Of a stretch of DNA of 64,000 nucleotides, positions 1-9,426 are shown piece by piece. The DNA is taken from assembly GCA_002746305.1 (NCBI GenBank), contig NVWV01000002.1, forward strand, positions 293,737 to 357,736. Reading direction: 5' to 3'. Numbering within the stretch: the first letter of the stretch is position 1; every line of letters starts with the position of its first letter. The position numbers and the translations under genes are program-made. The notes beneath the pieces are model-generated. The model ran no database searches, was not told the DNA's origin, and saw only the letters and a program-made list of their open reading frames with translations. Source of the DNA: Bacteroidota bacterium. Its GTDB lineage: Bacteria; Bacteroidota; Bacteroidia; NS11-12g; UBA9320.

Positions 1-1
1 A

Positions 2-433
2 TATTCTTTAGCTCTATTCGCTTATGGAACAAAGCATGCCGCTAAACAGGGTCTTATTCTAGTAGATACCAAGTATGAATTTGGAAAGCACGGTGATACA
101 ATTACACTTATAGATGAAATTCATACTCCTGATTCTTCTCGCTATTTTTATGCTGAAGGTTATGCAGGAAAACAAGCTAATGGAGAATCACAAAGACAGT
201 TGTCTAAAGAATTTGTAAGACAATGGCTTATCTCAGAAGGATTTCAAGGTAAAGAGGGGCAAACTGTTCCACAAATGACGGGTGAATTTGTTAAAAAAGT
301 ATCTGACCGATACATAGAACTCTATGAGCATATAACTGGAGATACCTTCGAAAAAAGAAATTACGCCAATATCAATCAAGAGATTGAAGAAAGCGTAAAT
401 AATTACCTATCTAACACGCAAACAACTATTTAA
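2..433 (+). CDS. purC: Phosphoribosylaminoimidazole-succinocarboxamide synthase (SAICAR synthase), C-terminal part
   Basis: The reading frame is open from base 2, so the gene is cut by the window edge and only its last 143 codons are present. SAICAR synthase joins aspartate to CAIR using ATP in purine biosynthesis, in the cytoplasm. The family signature [11 protein letters not shown] (residues 18-28 of the fragment) is intact, followed by the conserved [11 protein letters not shown] segment and a GFQG region typical of the C-terminal half. The short ORF starting at a TTG at 200 is only an internal part of this gene. The next gene starts 6 bp after its stop, so read-through or co-transcription is possible although the products are unrelated. 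Identification is secure; the missing N-terminus cannot be judged. Confidence 0.95.
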   Translation, partial: YSLALFAYGTKHAAKQGLILVDTKYEFGKHGDTITLIDEIHTPDSSRYFYAEGYAGKQANGESQRQLSKEFVRQWLISEGFQGKEGQTVPQMTGEFVKKVSDRYIELYEHITGDTFEKRNYANINQEIEESVNNYLSNTQTTI

Positions 434-439
434 AATTAT

Positions 440-2107
440 ATGAGAAAATTAAGTTTACTAGTATTAACCGCCCTAACTTTTAGTGCATTTGCTCAGAGTG
501 TGGTCACCTATGCTGGCAAAGCAAATGACGATGCTTTGAACAATTATGAGTCAACTTCTGGTGTTGCTCTTCTGAATACATTCTTTAGCTATCCTGAAGG
601 GATTTGTTTCGACCCCAGTGGTAAGATGTATATTTCTGAAAGAAATAAAGTACGAATACTTACCAATAATAAACTGTACATACGAAGTGGTAGCCTACAG
701 TCTCCTACTTTTTCTGAAGGGTATAAGAATGCAACTGGAACACAATCCACTTTCAGAAATCCCGGAGGAATGGTATGTAACTCTAATGGAGATGTATTTG
801 TAGCTGATATTGAAAACCACTGCATTAGAAAGATTGCAAAGTACACAAGCCTTGGAAATGGTCAAGTGGTAACCACTTTTGCTGGTGCTAATCCTACTGC
901 GGGTCTCCCAGGAAATGGAACTGTTGGTTCAACCAATGGAACGGGTACTGCAGCACGATTTAACAAACCCACAGATATTACAGTTGATGCAGCTGGCAAC
1001 TTCTATGTCACTGAATACGATAATTTTACAATACGAAAAATAACTCCAGCTGGCGTAGTAACTACTTTAGCAGGTTCAGCCTTGATTGAGGGTACTACTG
1101 ATGGTACGGGATCTGCAGCTAGGTTCGGAGGTCCATGGGGAGTTGCTATTTACAACAGTAATTCTATTGTGGTTACAGATCCTTGGAACACAAATATTAG
1201 AAAAATTAATATTTTCTCTGGAGTAACTACAACCCTAGCAGGTCCAACCGATGGAGCTGACCCACAACAAATAGATGGTACCCTTTCAGATGCACGATTT
1301 AAAGCTCCTAAAGGCATTACTGTGGTAAATGGTATTATATATGTTACGGATCAAAATATAATTAGAGCTATAGACGTAGATAATAACACGGTAACAACCT
1401 TTGCCGGTGACAAGTCCAAATTCTCAATTACAGATGGTACTGGTAGTTCAGCTTCATTTACTGAAATGAGTGATATAGAAACAGATGGGAATGGAAATTT
1501 ATTTGTAAGTGAAAACAGTGGACTTGTATCAAGCAGTATAATTCGTAAAGTAACTATCAGTAGCTTAGCACCTGCGGCTAACTTTGAAACGACAAAGCAA
1601 AACATTTTGACCAATGAAAAAGTTACACTAACAGATATATCTGGAGGGCAAGCAGCTACATCTCGTACTTGGACAATTTCGCCTTCATCCTATAGCATAA
1701 CCACTGGTGATCTAAACTCAGAATCTATGGAGATTAGTTTTAGTGTTGCCGCTTTCTATGAAGTTAAACTTAGTATTACAAATGATTATGGTACTGATAC
1801 TAAGACCGCTGAAAATTATTATGCAGTTTCAACTACCCAAACAAACAGTGTAACTGAATATACCAACTCGAATTTGGCCAAACTATACCCTAATCCTGCA
1901 AATGACGAATTGTACATAGAGTTAGATCCAAGCTTGTCAATCTCTTCTTCTACAATTTCATTGTTCAATATCAATGGAATGTTAGTACGAAAAATAAATG
2001 CAAATGAAATTGTGAGTACAAAAGAACTTCCAAATGGAACTTACTTCGTAACCATAGTGAATGAAGATATTAGCATAGCTAAGAAGCTAATAATTTCTCA
2101 CAGGTAA
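440..2107 (+). CDS. Secreted NHL-repeat protein with PKD-like domain and T9SS sorting domain
   Basis: The 555-residue product has a signal peptide (about residues 1-19, ending SAFAQ). About six NHL-type beta-propeller repeats follow (roughly 45-380), seen as recurring blocks such as GICFDPSGKMYISERN and ITVDAAGNFYVTEYD with trailing IRKI. A PKD-like segment lies at about 395-470. The end is a type A T9SS C-terminal domain of about 75 residues beginning LAKLYPNPANDELYIE and ending KKLIISHR. In Bacteroidota this architecture means export by Sec, then passage through the type IX system and attachment or release at the cell surface. NHL propellers usually bind ligands or proteins; no catalytic motif is visible and the partner is unknown. 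The 3' end overlaps the convergent HMG-CoA lyase gene by 10 bp. Confidence 0.85.
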   Translation: MRKLSLLVLTALTFSAFAQSVVTYAGKANDDALNNYESTSGVALLNTFFSYPEGICFDPSGKMYISERNKVRILTNNKLYIRSGSLQSPTFSEGYKNATGTQSTFRNPGGMVCNSNGDVFVADIENHCIRKIAKYTSLGNGQVVTTFAGANPTAGLPGNGTVGSTNGTGTAARFNKPTDITVDAAGNFYVTEYDNFTIRKITPAGVVTTLAGSALIEGTTDGTGSAARFGGPWGVAIYNSNSIVVTDPWNTNIRKINIFSGVTTTLAGPTDGADPQQIDGTLSDARFKAPKGITVVNGIIYVTDQNIIRAIDVDNNTVTTFAGDKSKFSITDGTGSSASFTEMSDIETDGNGNLFVSENSGLVSSSIIRKVTISSLAPAANFETTKQNILTNEKVTLTDISGGQAATSRTWTISPSSYSITTGDLNSESMEISFSVAAFYEVKLSITNDYGTDTKTAENYYAVSTTQTNSVTEYTNSNLAKLYPNPANDELYIELDPSLSISSSTISLFNINGMLVRKINANEIVSTKELPNGTYFVTIVNEDISIAKKLIISHR

Positions 2108-2973
2108 CGATTGAAAATACTTTCAGCTAATTTAAAGGCTCCTTCAAAAGGGGCCTTTTTTAGTTTTAAAGCTTCAAAACTAAAGTAGTCAATTAGCCTT
2201 TCTGTTGGCATATTGCCCACTAAGTCATCCTTTGCCATTGGACAACCTCCATAACCCTTAATAGCACCGTCAAATCTTCTACATCCATTGTTATACGCAG
2301 AAGAAACCTTTTCTTCCCATTCCCAAGGTTTTGTATGAAAATGTCCTCCAAACTCTGTATTTGCAAAATCTTTATTTACACTTTGAAATACTTCTGCAAT
2401 CGATTTGGATGTAGACACTCCAACTGTATCTGACAGTGAAAATTGACTAATCCCAAGATCAATAAGTCTACCAACCCAATCATTGACTACGGCGGTACTC
2501 CATTCATCTTTGTACGGGTTTCCAAATCCCATTGAAATGTAAATAACCATTTCTTTACCGTGTTTTTCGCACTTATCAAGAATATATTTAACCGTATCAA
2601 AAGAATCTTCAATTCCTTTATTTGTATTTCTACGTTGAAAAGTTTCAGAAATACTAAATGGGAAACCTAGGTAATCAACCTGAGGAAACTGAACAGCATC
2701 ATCCGCACCTCTTTGATTTGCCACTATCACTGACAGCTTGGTGTTTGATGATCCAACATCCAGATTATCAAGCACTTCTCTTGTATCTTGCATTTGAGGA
2801 ATTGCCCGTGGAGACACAAAACTTCCACAATCAAGTGTATGAAATCCAACCTTCAAAAGGCTATTTATATAGTCGATTTTTTGTGCAGTTGGTATGAAAT
2901 CTAGTATACCTTGCATGGCATCTCGAGGACACTCTATTATCTTAACTTCATCATCTTGTGAGATAGTTGGCAT
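2098..2973 (-). CDS. Hydroxymethylglutaryl-CoA lyase
   Basis: The 291-residue protein has the HMGL-like TIM-barrel fold and normal family length. Residues matching the catalytic set of characterised HMG-CoA lyases are present: R17-D18 in ECPRDAMQ, the metal ligands H211 and H213 in HFHTKPW, the loop cysteine C244 in GYGGCPMAKDD, and N254. The GGCP signature separates it from isopropylmalate and homocitrate synthases. The enzyme cleaves HMG-CoA to acetyl-CoA and acetoacetate at the end of leucine degradation. No other leucine-catabolism gene is nearby, so it stands alone, convergent with the NHL gene and divergent from the DUF349 gene 44 bp away. A candidate -7 box lies just upstream. Confidence 0.93.
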   Translation of the reverse strand: MPTISQDDEVKIIECPRDAMQGILDFIPTAQKIDYINSLLKVGFHTLDCGSFVSPRAIPQMQDTREVLDNLDVGSSNTKLSVIVANQRGADDAVQFPQVDYLGFPFSISETFQRRNTNKGIEDSFDTVKYILDKCEKHGKEMVIYISMGFGNPYKDEWSTAVVNDWVGRLIDLGISQFSLSDTVGVSTSKSIAEVFQSVNKDFANTEFGGHFHTKPWEWEEKVSSAYNNGCRRFDGAIKGYGGCPMAKDDLVGNMPTERLIDYFSFEALKLKKAPFEGAFKLAESIFNRYL

Positions 2974-2980
2974 TTCGGTT

Positions 2981-2988
2981 CAAAAATA
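2981..2988 (-). promoter_or_regulatory. Candidate Bacteroidota -7 box for HMG-CoA lyase
   Basis: On the minus strand the bases read TATTTTTG, an exact match to the Bacteroidota -7 consensus TAnnTTTG, 8 bp from the ATG. No well-spaced -33 TTTG is obvious. The 44-bp divergent spacer also has CATTTTTG at 2990-2997 on the plus strand, one mismatch from the same consensus, which could serve the DUF349 gene. Motif-based only. Confidence 0.4.
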
Positions 2989-3017
2989 CCATTTTTGCAC
3001 TCTTTTAAAAATAGCAA

Positions 3018-4955
3018 ATGAACGAGGAACAAACCATTGGAAATACAGAAGAGTCTACAAACCTAGAGACCAATGATGTTACAAAATCCCAAACCCCTGA
3101 AATAGAAATCCAAAAGGAAATACTATTAAATGAAGTGGTTACGGAAGACGAAGAAACAGAACAAGTATTTGACGTTACATCTTTGGAACAAAAGTCCTTA
3201 GAAGAAATTGTTGAAGAAGCTGAAGCTGTTTTAGTACTGACTCCAAAAGCGGCTGGATTAAAGTTGAAAGCAATAAAAGCTGTATTCTTTGATAAGTACA
3301 ACTCTATGAAAGATGAAGCTAAGGCTGTCTACGAAACCTCCAAGACGGAAGACACTCCTCCATTTGAATTTGATAAGGCAGTACTGGTTGACAATCTCAC
3401 TGAACTAGACAAAAAGATCAAGCAGGCTAGGATAGAAGAAAAAGAAAGAATTGAACTTGAAAAGAAGAAAAACCTAGAGAGAAAGAAAACTCTCCTTACT
3501 AAGCTAGAAGAAATTGTAGCAGAAGATGAAACACTAGAAAGTATTAGTAAGGTTAAAGAGATTCAAAAAGAATGGAAAACCATTCGAGTACTTCCTAAGG
3601 AGGCGGTATCAGAACTTTGGGATAAATACAACTTACTTCAAAACAAATTCTATGATAATCATAGCATTAATATTGAGCTAAAGGAACTTGACCGACAAAA
3701 GAATCTAGAAGCCAAGATAGAACTCACTAAGAAAATGGATGAGTTACATAAAGAGAAGTCTCTAAAACGAAGCTTCATCCTACTTAATAAGTACCACGAA
3801 GAATTTAAAAATACTGGACCTGTACCTTCTGAAAGCAGAGAGCCTATATGGTTGGCATTTAAATCCGCCAGTGATAGTGTCTATGAGGCTAAACGAAAAG
3901 TTTACGAAGAACTAGAAGTAGGTAAGGAAGTTAATTTGAAACAAAAAGAAATTTTAGCTGAGAAGGCTGAATTATTAAATCAGATTAAACCCGAGATCAT
4001 CAAGGATTGGAATGAGAAAACCAAAGTGTTTGAAGAGTTATTTGCCGAGTGGAAAAAGATAGGTCCAGTACCCAAATCTAACAAAGATGCTGTTTGGGTT
4101 GCGTTTAATGGTGTTCGAAATGACTTCTACACTGGTAGAAAGGCCTTTTTTAAAGAACTTAACGCAGGTAAAAATGAAAATTTAAAAGCAAAGGAAGAGC
4201 TTTGTAAAAAGGTTGAAGAACTTAAGACTAGTACCGACTGGGTAACTACCACTAAGGAAATTATAAAACTGCAAGAAGATTGGAAAAAGATAGGTCCAGT
4301 ACCCGAAAAAGTAAACCAATCGATATGGAAGAGGTTTAGAGGTGCGTGCGATGAATTTTTTAATGCAAAAAACAATGCTTTTGCTGGTAAAAGAGAGGAT
4401 GAAGAAGCTAATCTATCCAGAAAGAAAGAACTTGTACAGGCTTTGAAGGAACTTGCTGAGAAGAAAGTAGATCACAAGGAGGCTTTTGCAGAATTAAAAA
4501 AGATCAATTCGGAATTTAGGGAAATAGGATTTGTACCTCACAAAGCTGTAAAATCTATTAGCAAGGCTTATGACGAAGCGAATAATACCGTTTACGGCAA
4601 ATACAGTAAGCAGATAGAAGAAGCTAAAGCAGCTAACATAGGAGCCCATTATAAAGAGATTAAACAATCTCATAATGGTGTTAAAACTTTGGATTATGAG
4701 GAAAGAAAGATAAAGAAAAGAATAACAGACCTTAACGACGAAATTTCTAGTATCGAACGGAATATGTCCTTCTTTGCTAAATCCAAAACAGCAGAGAAAA
4801 TGCTAAAGGAGTTTGAGCAAAAAATAACCAAAGCTAAGAAGCAAATTACTTCTCTTAAAACGGAACTAGTTGCCATAAAGAACGCTAAAAAGGAAACTAA
4901 ATCTGAAGAAGTGTCCTCAGATGTTGTGGAAGAACCTACAAAACCTATTGAATAG
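3018..4955 (+). CDS. DUF349 domain-containing protein
   Basis: This 645-residue highly charged protein has five DUF349 units, recognised by the repeating pattern EWKKIGPVP...IW..F...DFF. Clear copies are FAEWKKIGPVP, LQEDWKKIGPVP and FKNTGPVPSESREPIW, with more diverged first (EIQKEWKTIRVLP) and last (FREIGFVP) copies. The N-terminus (about 1-60) is acidic and low in complexity, and the last 70 residues form a lysine-rich coiled coil. There is no signal peptide or membrane segment, so it is cytoplasmic. DUF349 proteins are conserved across Bacteroidota; their molecular role is not known to me and none is inferred. The methyltransferase gene starts 2 bp after the stop codon, so the two are almost certainly co-transcribed. 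Confidence 0.9.
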   Translation: MNEEQTIGNTEESTNLETNDVTKSQTPEIEIQKEILLNEVVTEDEETEQVFDVTSLEQKSLEEIVEEAEAVLVLTPKAAGLKLKAIKAVFFDKYNSMKDEAKAVYETSKTEDTPPFEFDKAVLVDNLTELDKKIKQARIEEKERIELEKKKNLERKKTLLTKLEEIVAEDETLESISKVKEIQKEWKTIRVLPKEAVSELWDKYNLLQNKFYDNHSINIELKELDRQKNLEAKIELTKKMDELHKEKSLKRSFILLNKYHEEFKNTGPVPSESREPIWLAFKSASDSVYEAKRKVYEELEVGKEVNLKQKEILAEKAELLNQIKPEIIKDWNEKTKVFEELFAEWKKIGPVPKSNKDAVWVAFNGVRNDFYTGRKAFFKELNAGKNENLKAKEELCKKVEELKTSTDWVTTTKEIIKLQEDWKKIGPVPEKVNQSIWKRFRGACDEFFNAKNNAFAGKREDEEANLSRKKELVQALKELAEKKVDHKEAFAELKKINSEFREIGFVPHKAVKSISKAYDEANNTVYGKYSKQIEEAKAANIGAHYKEIKQSHNGVKTLDYEERKIKKRITDLNDEISSIERNMSFFAKSKTAEKMLKEFEQKITKAKKQITSLKTELVAIKNAKKETKSEEVSSDVVEEPTKPIE

Positions 4956-4957
4956 AA

Positions 4958-5746
4958 ATGACTCAAGATGAAGTCAAACCTTACTCTAAGTTAAAAATTA
5001 CGAAGGCATACTTATCCTACTTTATAAGTGGTAAGACCAAGCATGGCATCCACTCTCCTACGGTCTACGATTTCATTGAAAACATTATAGATAAGGCTTA
5101 TAAGTCTAAAAGTAAATCTATAGAAAATGAACGTACAAGACTAAAAAAGAGTAAACAGGTTATCGATTTTAAGGACTATGGAAAGTATGGTAACATTTTC
5201 AGAAAAAACATATCAGATATAGCTAGAGCGTCACTAAAATCTGCAAAATATGCCACTCTCCTATCTCAATTAGTAAAATACTATAAAGCAAAAAGAGTAT
5301 TGGAAGTTGGCACTTCTTTAGGAATTACAACAGCATATTTAGCCCAAAATAAAGACATACTCGTTGATACATATGAGGGTGATCATACGGTTGCCAATCT
5401 TGCTCAAGGTGTTTGGAACCAACTTGGTCTAACGAATGTATCCAGTATAGTCGGTAATTTTGATGCTACTTTAAGCGAGATAGATGATGTCATATATGAT
5501 GTAATTTACATTGATGGAAACCACAAATTGGACCCAACATTACGTTACTTTGATCAACTTCAAAAAAATGCTAGTGAATCTACCGTTTTCATATTTGATG
5601 ATATTCATTATTCAAAACAAATGGAAGAAGCTTGGAAACAAATAAAAGAAATGAGTAAAGTTTCTATTACCATTGATTTATTCTTCCTCGGGATAGTATT
5701 TATGGACCCTACACTATCAAAACAGAACTTCATTCTAAGGTATTAG
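4958..5746 (+). CDS. Class I SAM-dependent methyltransferase, O-methyltransferase-like
   Basis: A 262-residue cytoplasmic protein. The SAM-binding motif I is VLEVGTSLG at residues 114-122, and the acidic YDVIYIDGNH motif at about 180-189 resembles catechol- and caffeoyl-CoA-type O-methyltransferases. FIFDDIHYS follows as the post-III region. The N-terminal about 90 residues (with GKTKHGIHSPTVYDF) form the extension seen in Bacteroidota homologues. The substrate is unknown. Start chosen at the ATG 2 bp after the DUF349 stop; the tight spacing suggests translational coupling. No transcription terminator follows, but an 8-bp inverted repeat lies in the gap before the next small gene. Confidence 0.88.
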   Translation: MTQDEVKPYSKLKITKAYLSYFISGKTKHGIHSPTVYDFIENIIDKAYKSKSKSIENERTRLKKSKQVIDFKDYGKYGNIFRKNISDIARASLKSAKYATLLSQLVKYYKAKRVLEVGTSLGITTAYLAQNKDILVDTYEGDHTVANLAQGVWNQLGLTNVSSIVGNFDATLSEIDDVIYDVIYIDGNHKLDPTLRYFDQLQKNASESTVFIFDDIHYSKQMEEAWKQIKEMSKVSITIDLFFLGIVFMDPTLSKQNFILRY

Positions 5747-5768
5747 TACTCTTAAAAAAAAAATAGAT

Positions 5769-5795
5769 TTGAATGGATACTAAAGTCCCATTCAA
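5769..5795. repeat. Short inverted repeat
   Basis: TTGAATGG and CCATTCAA form perfect 8-bp arms separated by 11 bases, in the 83-bp gap between the methyltransferase gene and the 78-residue ORF. No T-run follows on either strand, so it is not a standard terminator. It could be an operator or mRNA hairpin for the small gene, or chance. Confidence 0.35.
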
Positions 5796-5829
5796 TGACG
5801 TTCTTCTACTAAATTAAAAAGCCAGAAAT

Positions 5830-6066
5830 ATGATAACAGCAATTACTCAAAACGAATTGGTACTTTTAGCTTATAATGAGCTACCAAATGAAAGGCACAA
5901 TCAGATGTTAAAATTGATTGAGCAAGATGCAAATCTTTGCAAGGCCTATAACGACATTAAACTACAAATGGAGGTCTTAGATACTTTGGAATTTAAGCCA
6001 CACCCTACTTCTGTACAAATTGTGCTTGAAGAGTCTTGTTCATCTTCATCACTCGAGATGATTTAG
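5830..6066 (+). CDS. Small conserved Bacteroidota protein, 78 aa
   Basis: The product is cytoplasmic and alpha-helical, with an N-terminal segment (ELVLLAYNELPNERHNQML) resembling the start of anti-sigma-factor-like zinc-less small proteins. A later LDTLEFKPHPTSVQIVLEES segment matches, by memory, a short family common in Flavobacteriales with an LD.L...P...SV..IL pattern. It has no transmembrane helix, so it is not a complete anti-sigma factor. The function is unknown. It stands alone between the methyltransferase and a strong bidirectional terminator. Evidence that it is real: own ATG, independent intergenic space and a terminator 20 bp after the stop. Confidence 0.7.
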   Translation: MITAITQNELVLLAYNELPNERHNQMLKLIEQDANLCKAYNDIKLQMEVLDTLEFKPHPTSVQIVLEESCSSSSLEMI

Positions 6067-6084
6067 AAGGAGTAGTTAGTTACT

Positions 6085-6125
6085 AAAAAGCCGTTGATAA
6101 TATATAAATTGTCAACGGCTTTTTT
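6085..6125. terminator. Bidirectional intrinsic terminator
   Basis: A perfect 13-bp stem (AAAAAGCCGTTGA / TCAACGGCTTTTT) with a 14-base loop is flanked by A and T tracts. It serves the rightward small gene and the leftward TonB-receptor unit ending at 6141. Confidence 0.9.
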
Positions 6126-6140
6126 GATTCTTACCCAAAA

Positions 6141-8468
6141 CTAAAAACTATAGCTTGCTGAAAGACTTGGAAGAATCGGCAATTGATTCTCTCTCTTATA
6201 GTTTACCCTATCAAAATAGAAAATATTTTCTCGGTTATAAATATTCGTAACAGATAAAATAACTTCTGCCTTATTGAATACATTTTTCTTCTTGGTTGCA
6301 ATTTTAAACTTACGTTTTATGGAAGCATCCAACCTGTGATAATAGGGTAATCTTCCTTTATTTAAATCATCATAATAGATACCTAAATCCCCATTGGTTG
6401 AGGTATAATCTGTGCTTGCACCGTCACTAAAGTCCAAAATTTCGTAAAAACCTTGTGTTAATGTAAAAGGAAAACCAGAACCGAAATTCCAACGCACATT
6501 GGCTGTCCATGATAAGTCTTTACCAAAGTCATAAGAATTAACGAGATTTATATTATGACGTCTATCAAAATGAGGTTGATACTTTACCTTCTCTCCCCTG
6601 TCATAGTATCTATTAACTACATTAAAGGAATATACAGTCCATATATACCATTGCTTACTTTCTAGCTTATATGTTATATCAAAACCAAATGCTTCTCCTT
6701 CTTCAACAATGAAATCATCAACTAAATAACGTGGTCTTGAATTATTCTCAGGAGTATCATCAAATATTTTGTCCCTATTGATATTCGTTAATTGAGTAAA
6801 GTCTTTGATGTATCCCTCAACGTTAATTTCCGAAATTGAGTTAATATCAAATTCAAAACCAGCAACAGCATGTCGTGACTTTTGCAGTTTTGTCTCTACT
6901 GGTCTTGCTAAAAATGTTTTAGGTAAGTCATCTGGTCCACTTAGAAAACCATAGAATAAGTTTACTACATCTCTATCACTTACCGCACTCATCAAGTTTT
7001 GTGAATAATACCCTCCTGAAGCTTTAAATCTCCAACGTGTGTTGAAGTTATACTTCATTCTAAGCCTGGGTTCCAAAGTGGTTTCTCGAAGAGATGCATA
7101 TCGCTGAATTCTTAACCCCATCTCTAACAACAATTTTTTATTGAAGTTCTTTAAATAATTGACAAATCCATTAATTTCAGAAGTGTTTTCAAACTGAGAA
7201 ATCCTTCTATCAAAAGAGTTGAAAATTTCAAAATTGGTCCTAAAACCATTCATCTCCAAACCATAATTCAACTTATCAAAGCTCGAAAAAAATCTCGTAA
7301 AATTCAGATTCACATTATATCCATTGACACCTGACTTCCTTGGTTTTAAGTCTACCTCTTTTTGTTCTATCAGATAGTTACTATACGTAATGCTTCCATC
7401 TACGATAACTTTACTACCTCCTGGAACAAGTAAGAACTTAGTTCCTAGTCCACGTGACTTCCAAGCATAGGATGACGACTGCTCAAAATCTACATTGTCT
7501 TTGTAGTCAAATCCAAAAAAATGAATATTACTTCCTGTAGCTGCATTGAAAGATAGCTTTGAGTATAAGTCACTGAATGAGTATGGCAAATTACCGTCAT
7601 TTACATATGGATAAATAATGGGTGCAGACTTATTTAAATACGAATTTTTATATGAGACTATATAGCTACTACTCCCCTTTCCTGTTTCATATTTTTTCAA
7701 AGGTCCTTCTAACAAAATTTTAGAGTTAAATGGACTGCTATTTACCTTTCCATGGAAGCCTGTTTTATTTCCTTCTCTTGTTTTAACATCAATAATTGCA
7801 GAAATTCTTCCTCCATACTCTGCACTAAACCCAGCTGAATAAACATCAACAGATTTCAATATATCACTATCAAATACAGAGAATAGGCCAATACTATGAA
7901 ATGGATTATACACAGTAAGACCGTCTAACATTACCCTATTCATTACTGGAGAACCACCTCTAATGTATAATTGTCCACCCTGGTCACCAGAAAACACAAC
8001 GCCCGGTAGTACTTGAAGATATTGTACCAAATCCGGCTCTCCTCCTACAGAAGGAATTCTTGTCAGTTGTACGGGTTTTATTCTTGTTTGTGAAATATTG
8101 ACTTCTTTACTTTTTCTAAGCTTTTCTGCCGATACGCTAACACCCTTCAAAGCTTTACTTGTCGCATTTAAGTAAAAATTTTGTGCTACAATCTTATCAT
8201 TCTTGATTTTCACCTTGGCAAAGGAAGTATCGTACCCAACAGAAGTCGCTTGAATATGATATTCTCCGCTAGCAATATTTGAAATACTATACAAACCTCT
8301 TTCATCAGCATAGGCTCCTTGCTTAATCTCTTCAAAAGTAATGATGGCTGAAACTATTGGATCACCTGATTTGGCATCATATACAAAACCTCTTATTACA
8401 CCCTTTTGGGCAAAAATTAGTGTAGAAAGGAAGAGAAGAAAGCCAGAAAAAAAAAGTTTTTTACCCAT
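6141..8468 (-). CDS. TonB-dependent outer-membrane receptor with carboxypeptidase-regulatory-like N-terminus
   Basis: The 775-residue protein starts with a signal peptide (about 1-20, ending LIFAQ). A CarboxypepD_reg-like beta-sandwich follows (about 22-110; GFVYDAKSGDPIVSAIITF), then a TonB plug (about 120-235; LVQYLQVLPGV, LYIRGGSP, MLDGLTVYNP, AEYGGRISAIIDV). The C-terminal part is a beta-barrel ending in SASYSF. Such receptors move a ligand across the outer membrane using ExbB/ExbD/TonB energy. The ligand cannot be read from sequence. It is the last gene of a leftward unit, 69 bp downstream of the DUF4249 gene, and ends at the bidirectional terminator. It lacks the SusC length (about 1,000 residues), and no SusD gene is next to it. 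Confidence 0.92.
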   Translation of the reverse strand: MGKKLFFSGFLLFLSTLIFAQKGVIRGFVYDAKSGDPIVSAIITFEEIKQGAYADERGLYSISNIASGEYHIQATSVGYDTSFAKVKIKNDKIVAQNFYLNATSKALKGVSVSAEKLRKSKEVNISQTRIKPVQLTRIPSVGGEPDLVQYLQVLPGVVFSGDQGGQLYIRGGSPVMNRVMLDGLTVYNPFHSIGLFSVFDSDILKSVDVYSAGFSAEYGGRISAIIDVKTREGNKTGFHGKVNSSPFNSKILLEGPLKKYETGKGSSSYIVSYKNSYLNKSAPIIYPYVNDGNLPYSFSDLYSKLSFNAATGSNIHFFGFDYKDNVDFEQSSSYAWKSRGLGTKFLLVPGGSKVIVDGSITYSNYLIEQKEVDLKPRKSGVNGYNVNLNFTRFFSSFDKLNYGLEMNGFRTNFEIFNSFDRRISQFENTSEINGFVNYLKNFNKKLLLEMGLRIQRYASLRETTLEPRLRMKYNFNTRWRFKASGGYYSQNLMSAVSDRDVVNLFYGFLSGPDDLPKTFLARPVETKLQKSRHAVAGFEFDINSISEINVEGYIKDFTQLTNINRDKIFDDTPENNSRPRYLVDDFIVEEGEAFGFDITYKLESKQWYIWTVYSFNVVNRYYDRGEKVKYQPHFDRRHNINLVNSYDFGKDLSWTANVRWNFGSGFPFTLTQGFYEILDFSDGASTDYTSTNGDLGIYYDDLNKGRLPYYHRLDASIKRKFKIATKKKNVFNKAEVILSVTNIYNRENIFYFDRVNYKRENQLPILPSLSASYSF

Positions 8469-8537
8469 TGTTGTAAATCACTCGCAAGCTACTTCTTTAA
8501 GTGACATTTTGAGACAATACTTGACCAGAATCCAATC

Positions 8538-9413
8538 CTATTTAAGTACGATATTATTTTGTGTTGTTGCTCCTAAAATTCCTAACCCATTTACAATGTT
8601 GGAATGAATTACTACTGCGTTATTGTATCCACCTTGAAAGCTAATTTCCTTAGCATCTTGAGCTCTTTGCAGTGATCTATAATAGCTAAAATAATCCTTG
8701 GTAATGCTTGACAATTCAATCAAATACTTATCTCCTGGGTTGGAAGAAACCAAGCCCGATGTAGTCACAATACTAATAGTCTTGCTATTACCATTAAACA
8801 ATTCATCCGAGAATAGTACACCAGCATCATTTAAAAGGTATGAGTTGTATTCTGCTAAAGAAGGATCTCGCTTGTCAAAATTAATAGGGATCCATTGATT
8901 CAAGGTTGTATTCATATAATAAACATTAATCTTATAAAAATTGTCTTTTCCCGCTTCGTCATTGAACGTGACTTGGAGTAAGTCTCCCTTTTTACCAGAA
9001 GTATCTATTCCTCCATTTTCTATCAATACTCCATAAGCGTTAATATTTACAGGAAACCGAACAACCGAGTTAACATTTGGAAAACTCGGATGTTCTATCT
9101 TGAGTGCAACACTTTCACCCGACATTAAGGCTGTGCCAGTAATGTAATTTTCGGAGAGTACATTATAGCTCATTGACACATTACCAGAAGTAGTAATCAA
9201 TGTAACATTTGCATCTTTTATCAATCTAGGAAATGTGGAATCTATAGAAGCCTCACTTGTAGTAAGTTCAATTGCTAATCCCTCTCCAGCAGTGAACACT
9301 CCGTTTACTACCATCTTCTTTTGATATCCAATCAATTCATCAGGTTGAATTGTATCAACAAAACAAGCTGACAAGCTACCTATTACTAAACTTAAAATTA
9401 TATACTTTTTCAT
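8538..9413 (-). CDS. DUF4249 outer-membrane lipoprotein
   Basis: The 291-residue protein begins MKKYIILSLVIGSLSAC, with a lipobox cysteine at residue 17, so it is a lipoprotein probably held in the outer membrane. The body is beta-rich (DELIGYQKKMVVNGVFTAGE) and matches the DUF4249 family, which in Bacteroidota is repeatedly encoded beside TonB receptors. I infer an accessory role to the receptor, comparable in position to SusD but unrelated in fold. The frame is open upstream to 9521, but that extension overlaps the receptor gene and has no signal peptide. The ATG at 9413 is preferred and lies 13 bp after the upstream receptor stop. Confidence 0.85.
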   Translation of the reverse strand: MKKYIILSLVIGSLSACFVDTIQPDELIGYQKKMVVNGVFTAGEGLAIELTTSEASIDSTFPRLIKDANVTLITTSGNVSMSYNVLSENYITGTALMSGESVALKIEHPSFPNVNSVVRFPVNINAYGVLIENGGIDTSGKKGDLLQVTFNDEAGKDNFYKINVYYMNTTLNQWIPINFDKRDPSLAEYNSYLLNDAGVLFSDELFNGNSKTISIVTTSGLVSSNPGDKYLIELSSITKDYFSYYRSLQRAQDAKEISFQGGYNNAVVIHSNIVNGLGILGATTQNNIVLK

Positions 9414-9426
9414 CTGAATCTTCTTT

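Noticed and set aside
200..433. Separate 77-aa gene
   Set aside because: The frame is open back to base 2 and encodes the SAICAR synthase signature; this is the end of purC.
3005..3301. Leftward 98-aa ORF inside the DUF349 gene
   Set aside because: It is an antisense shadow of a low-complexity acidic coding region.
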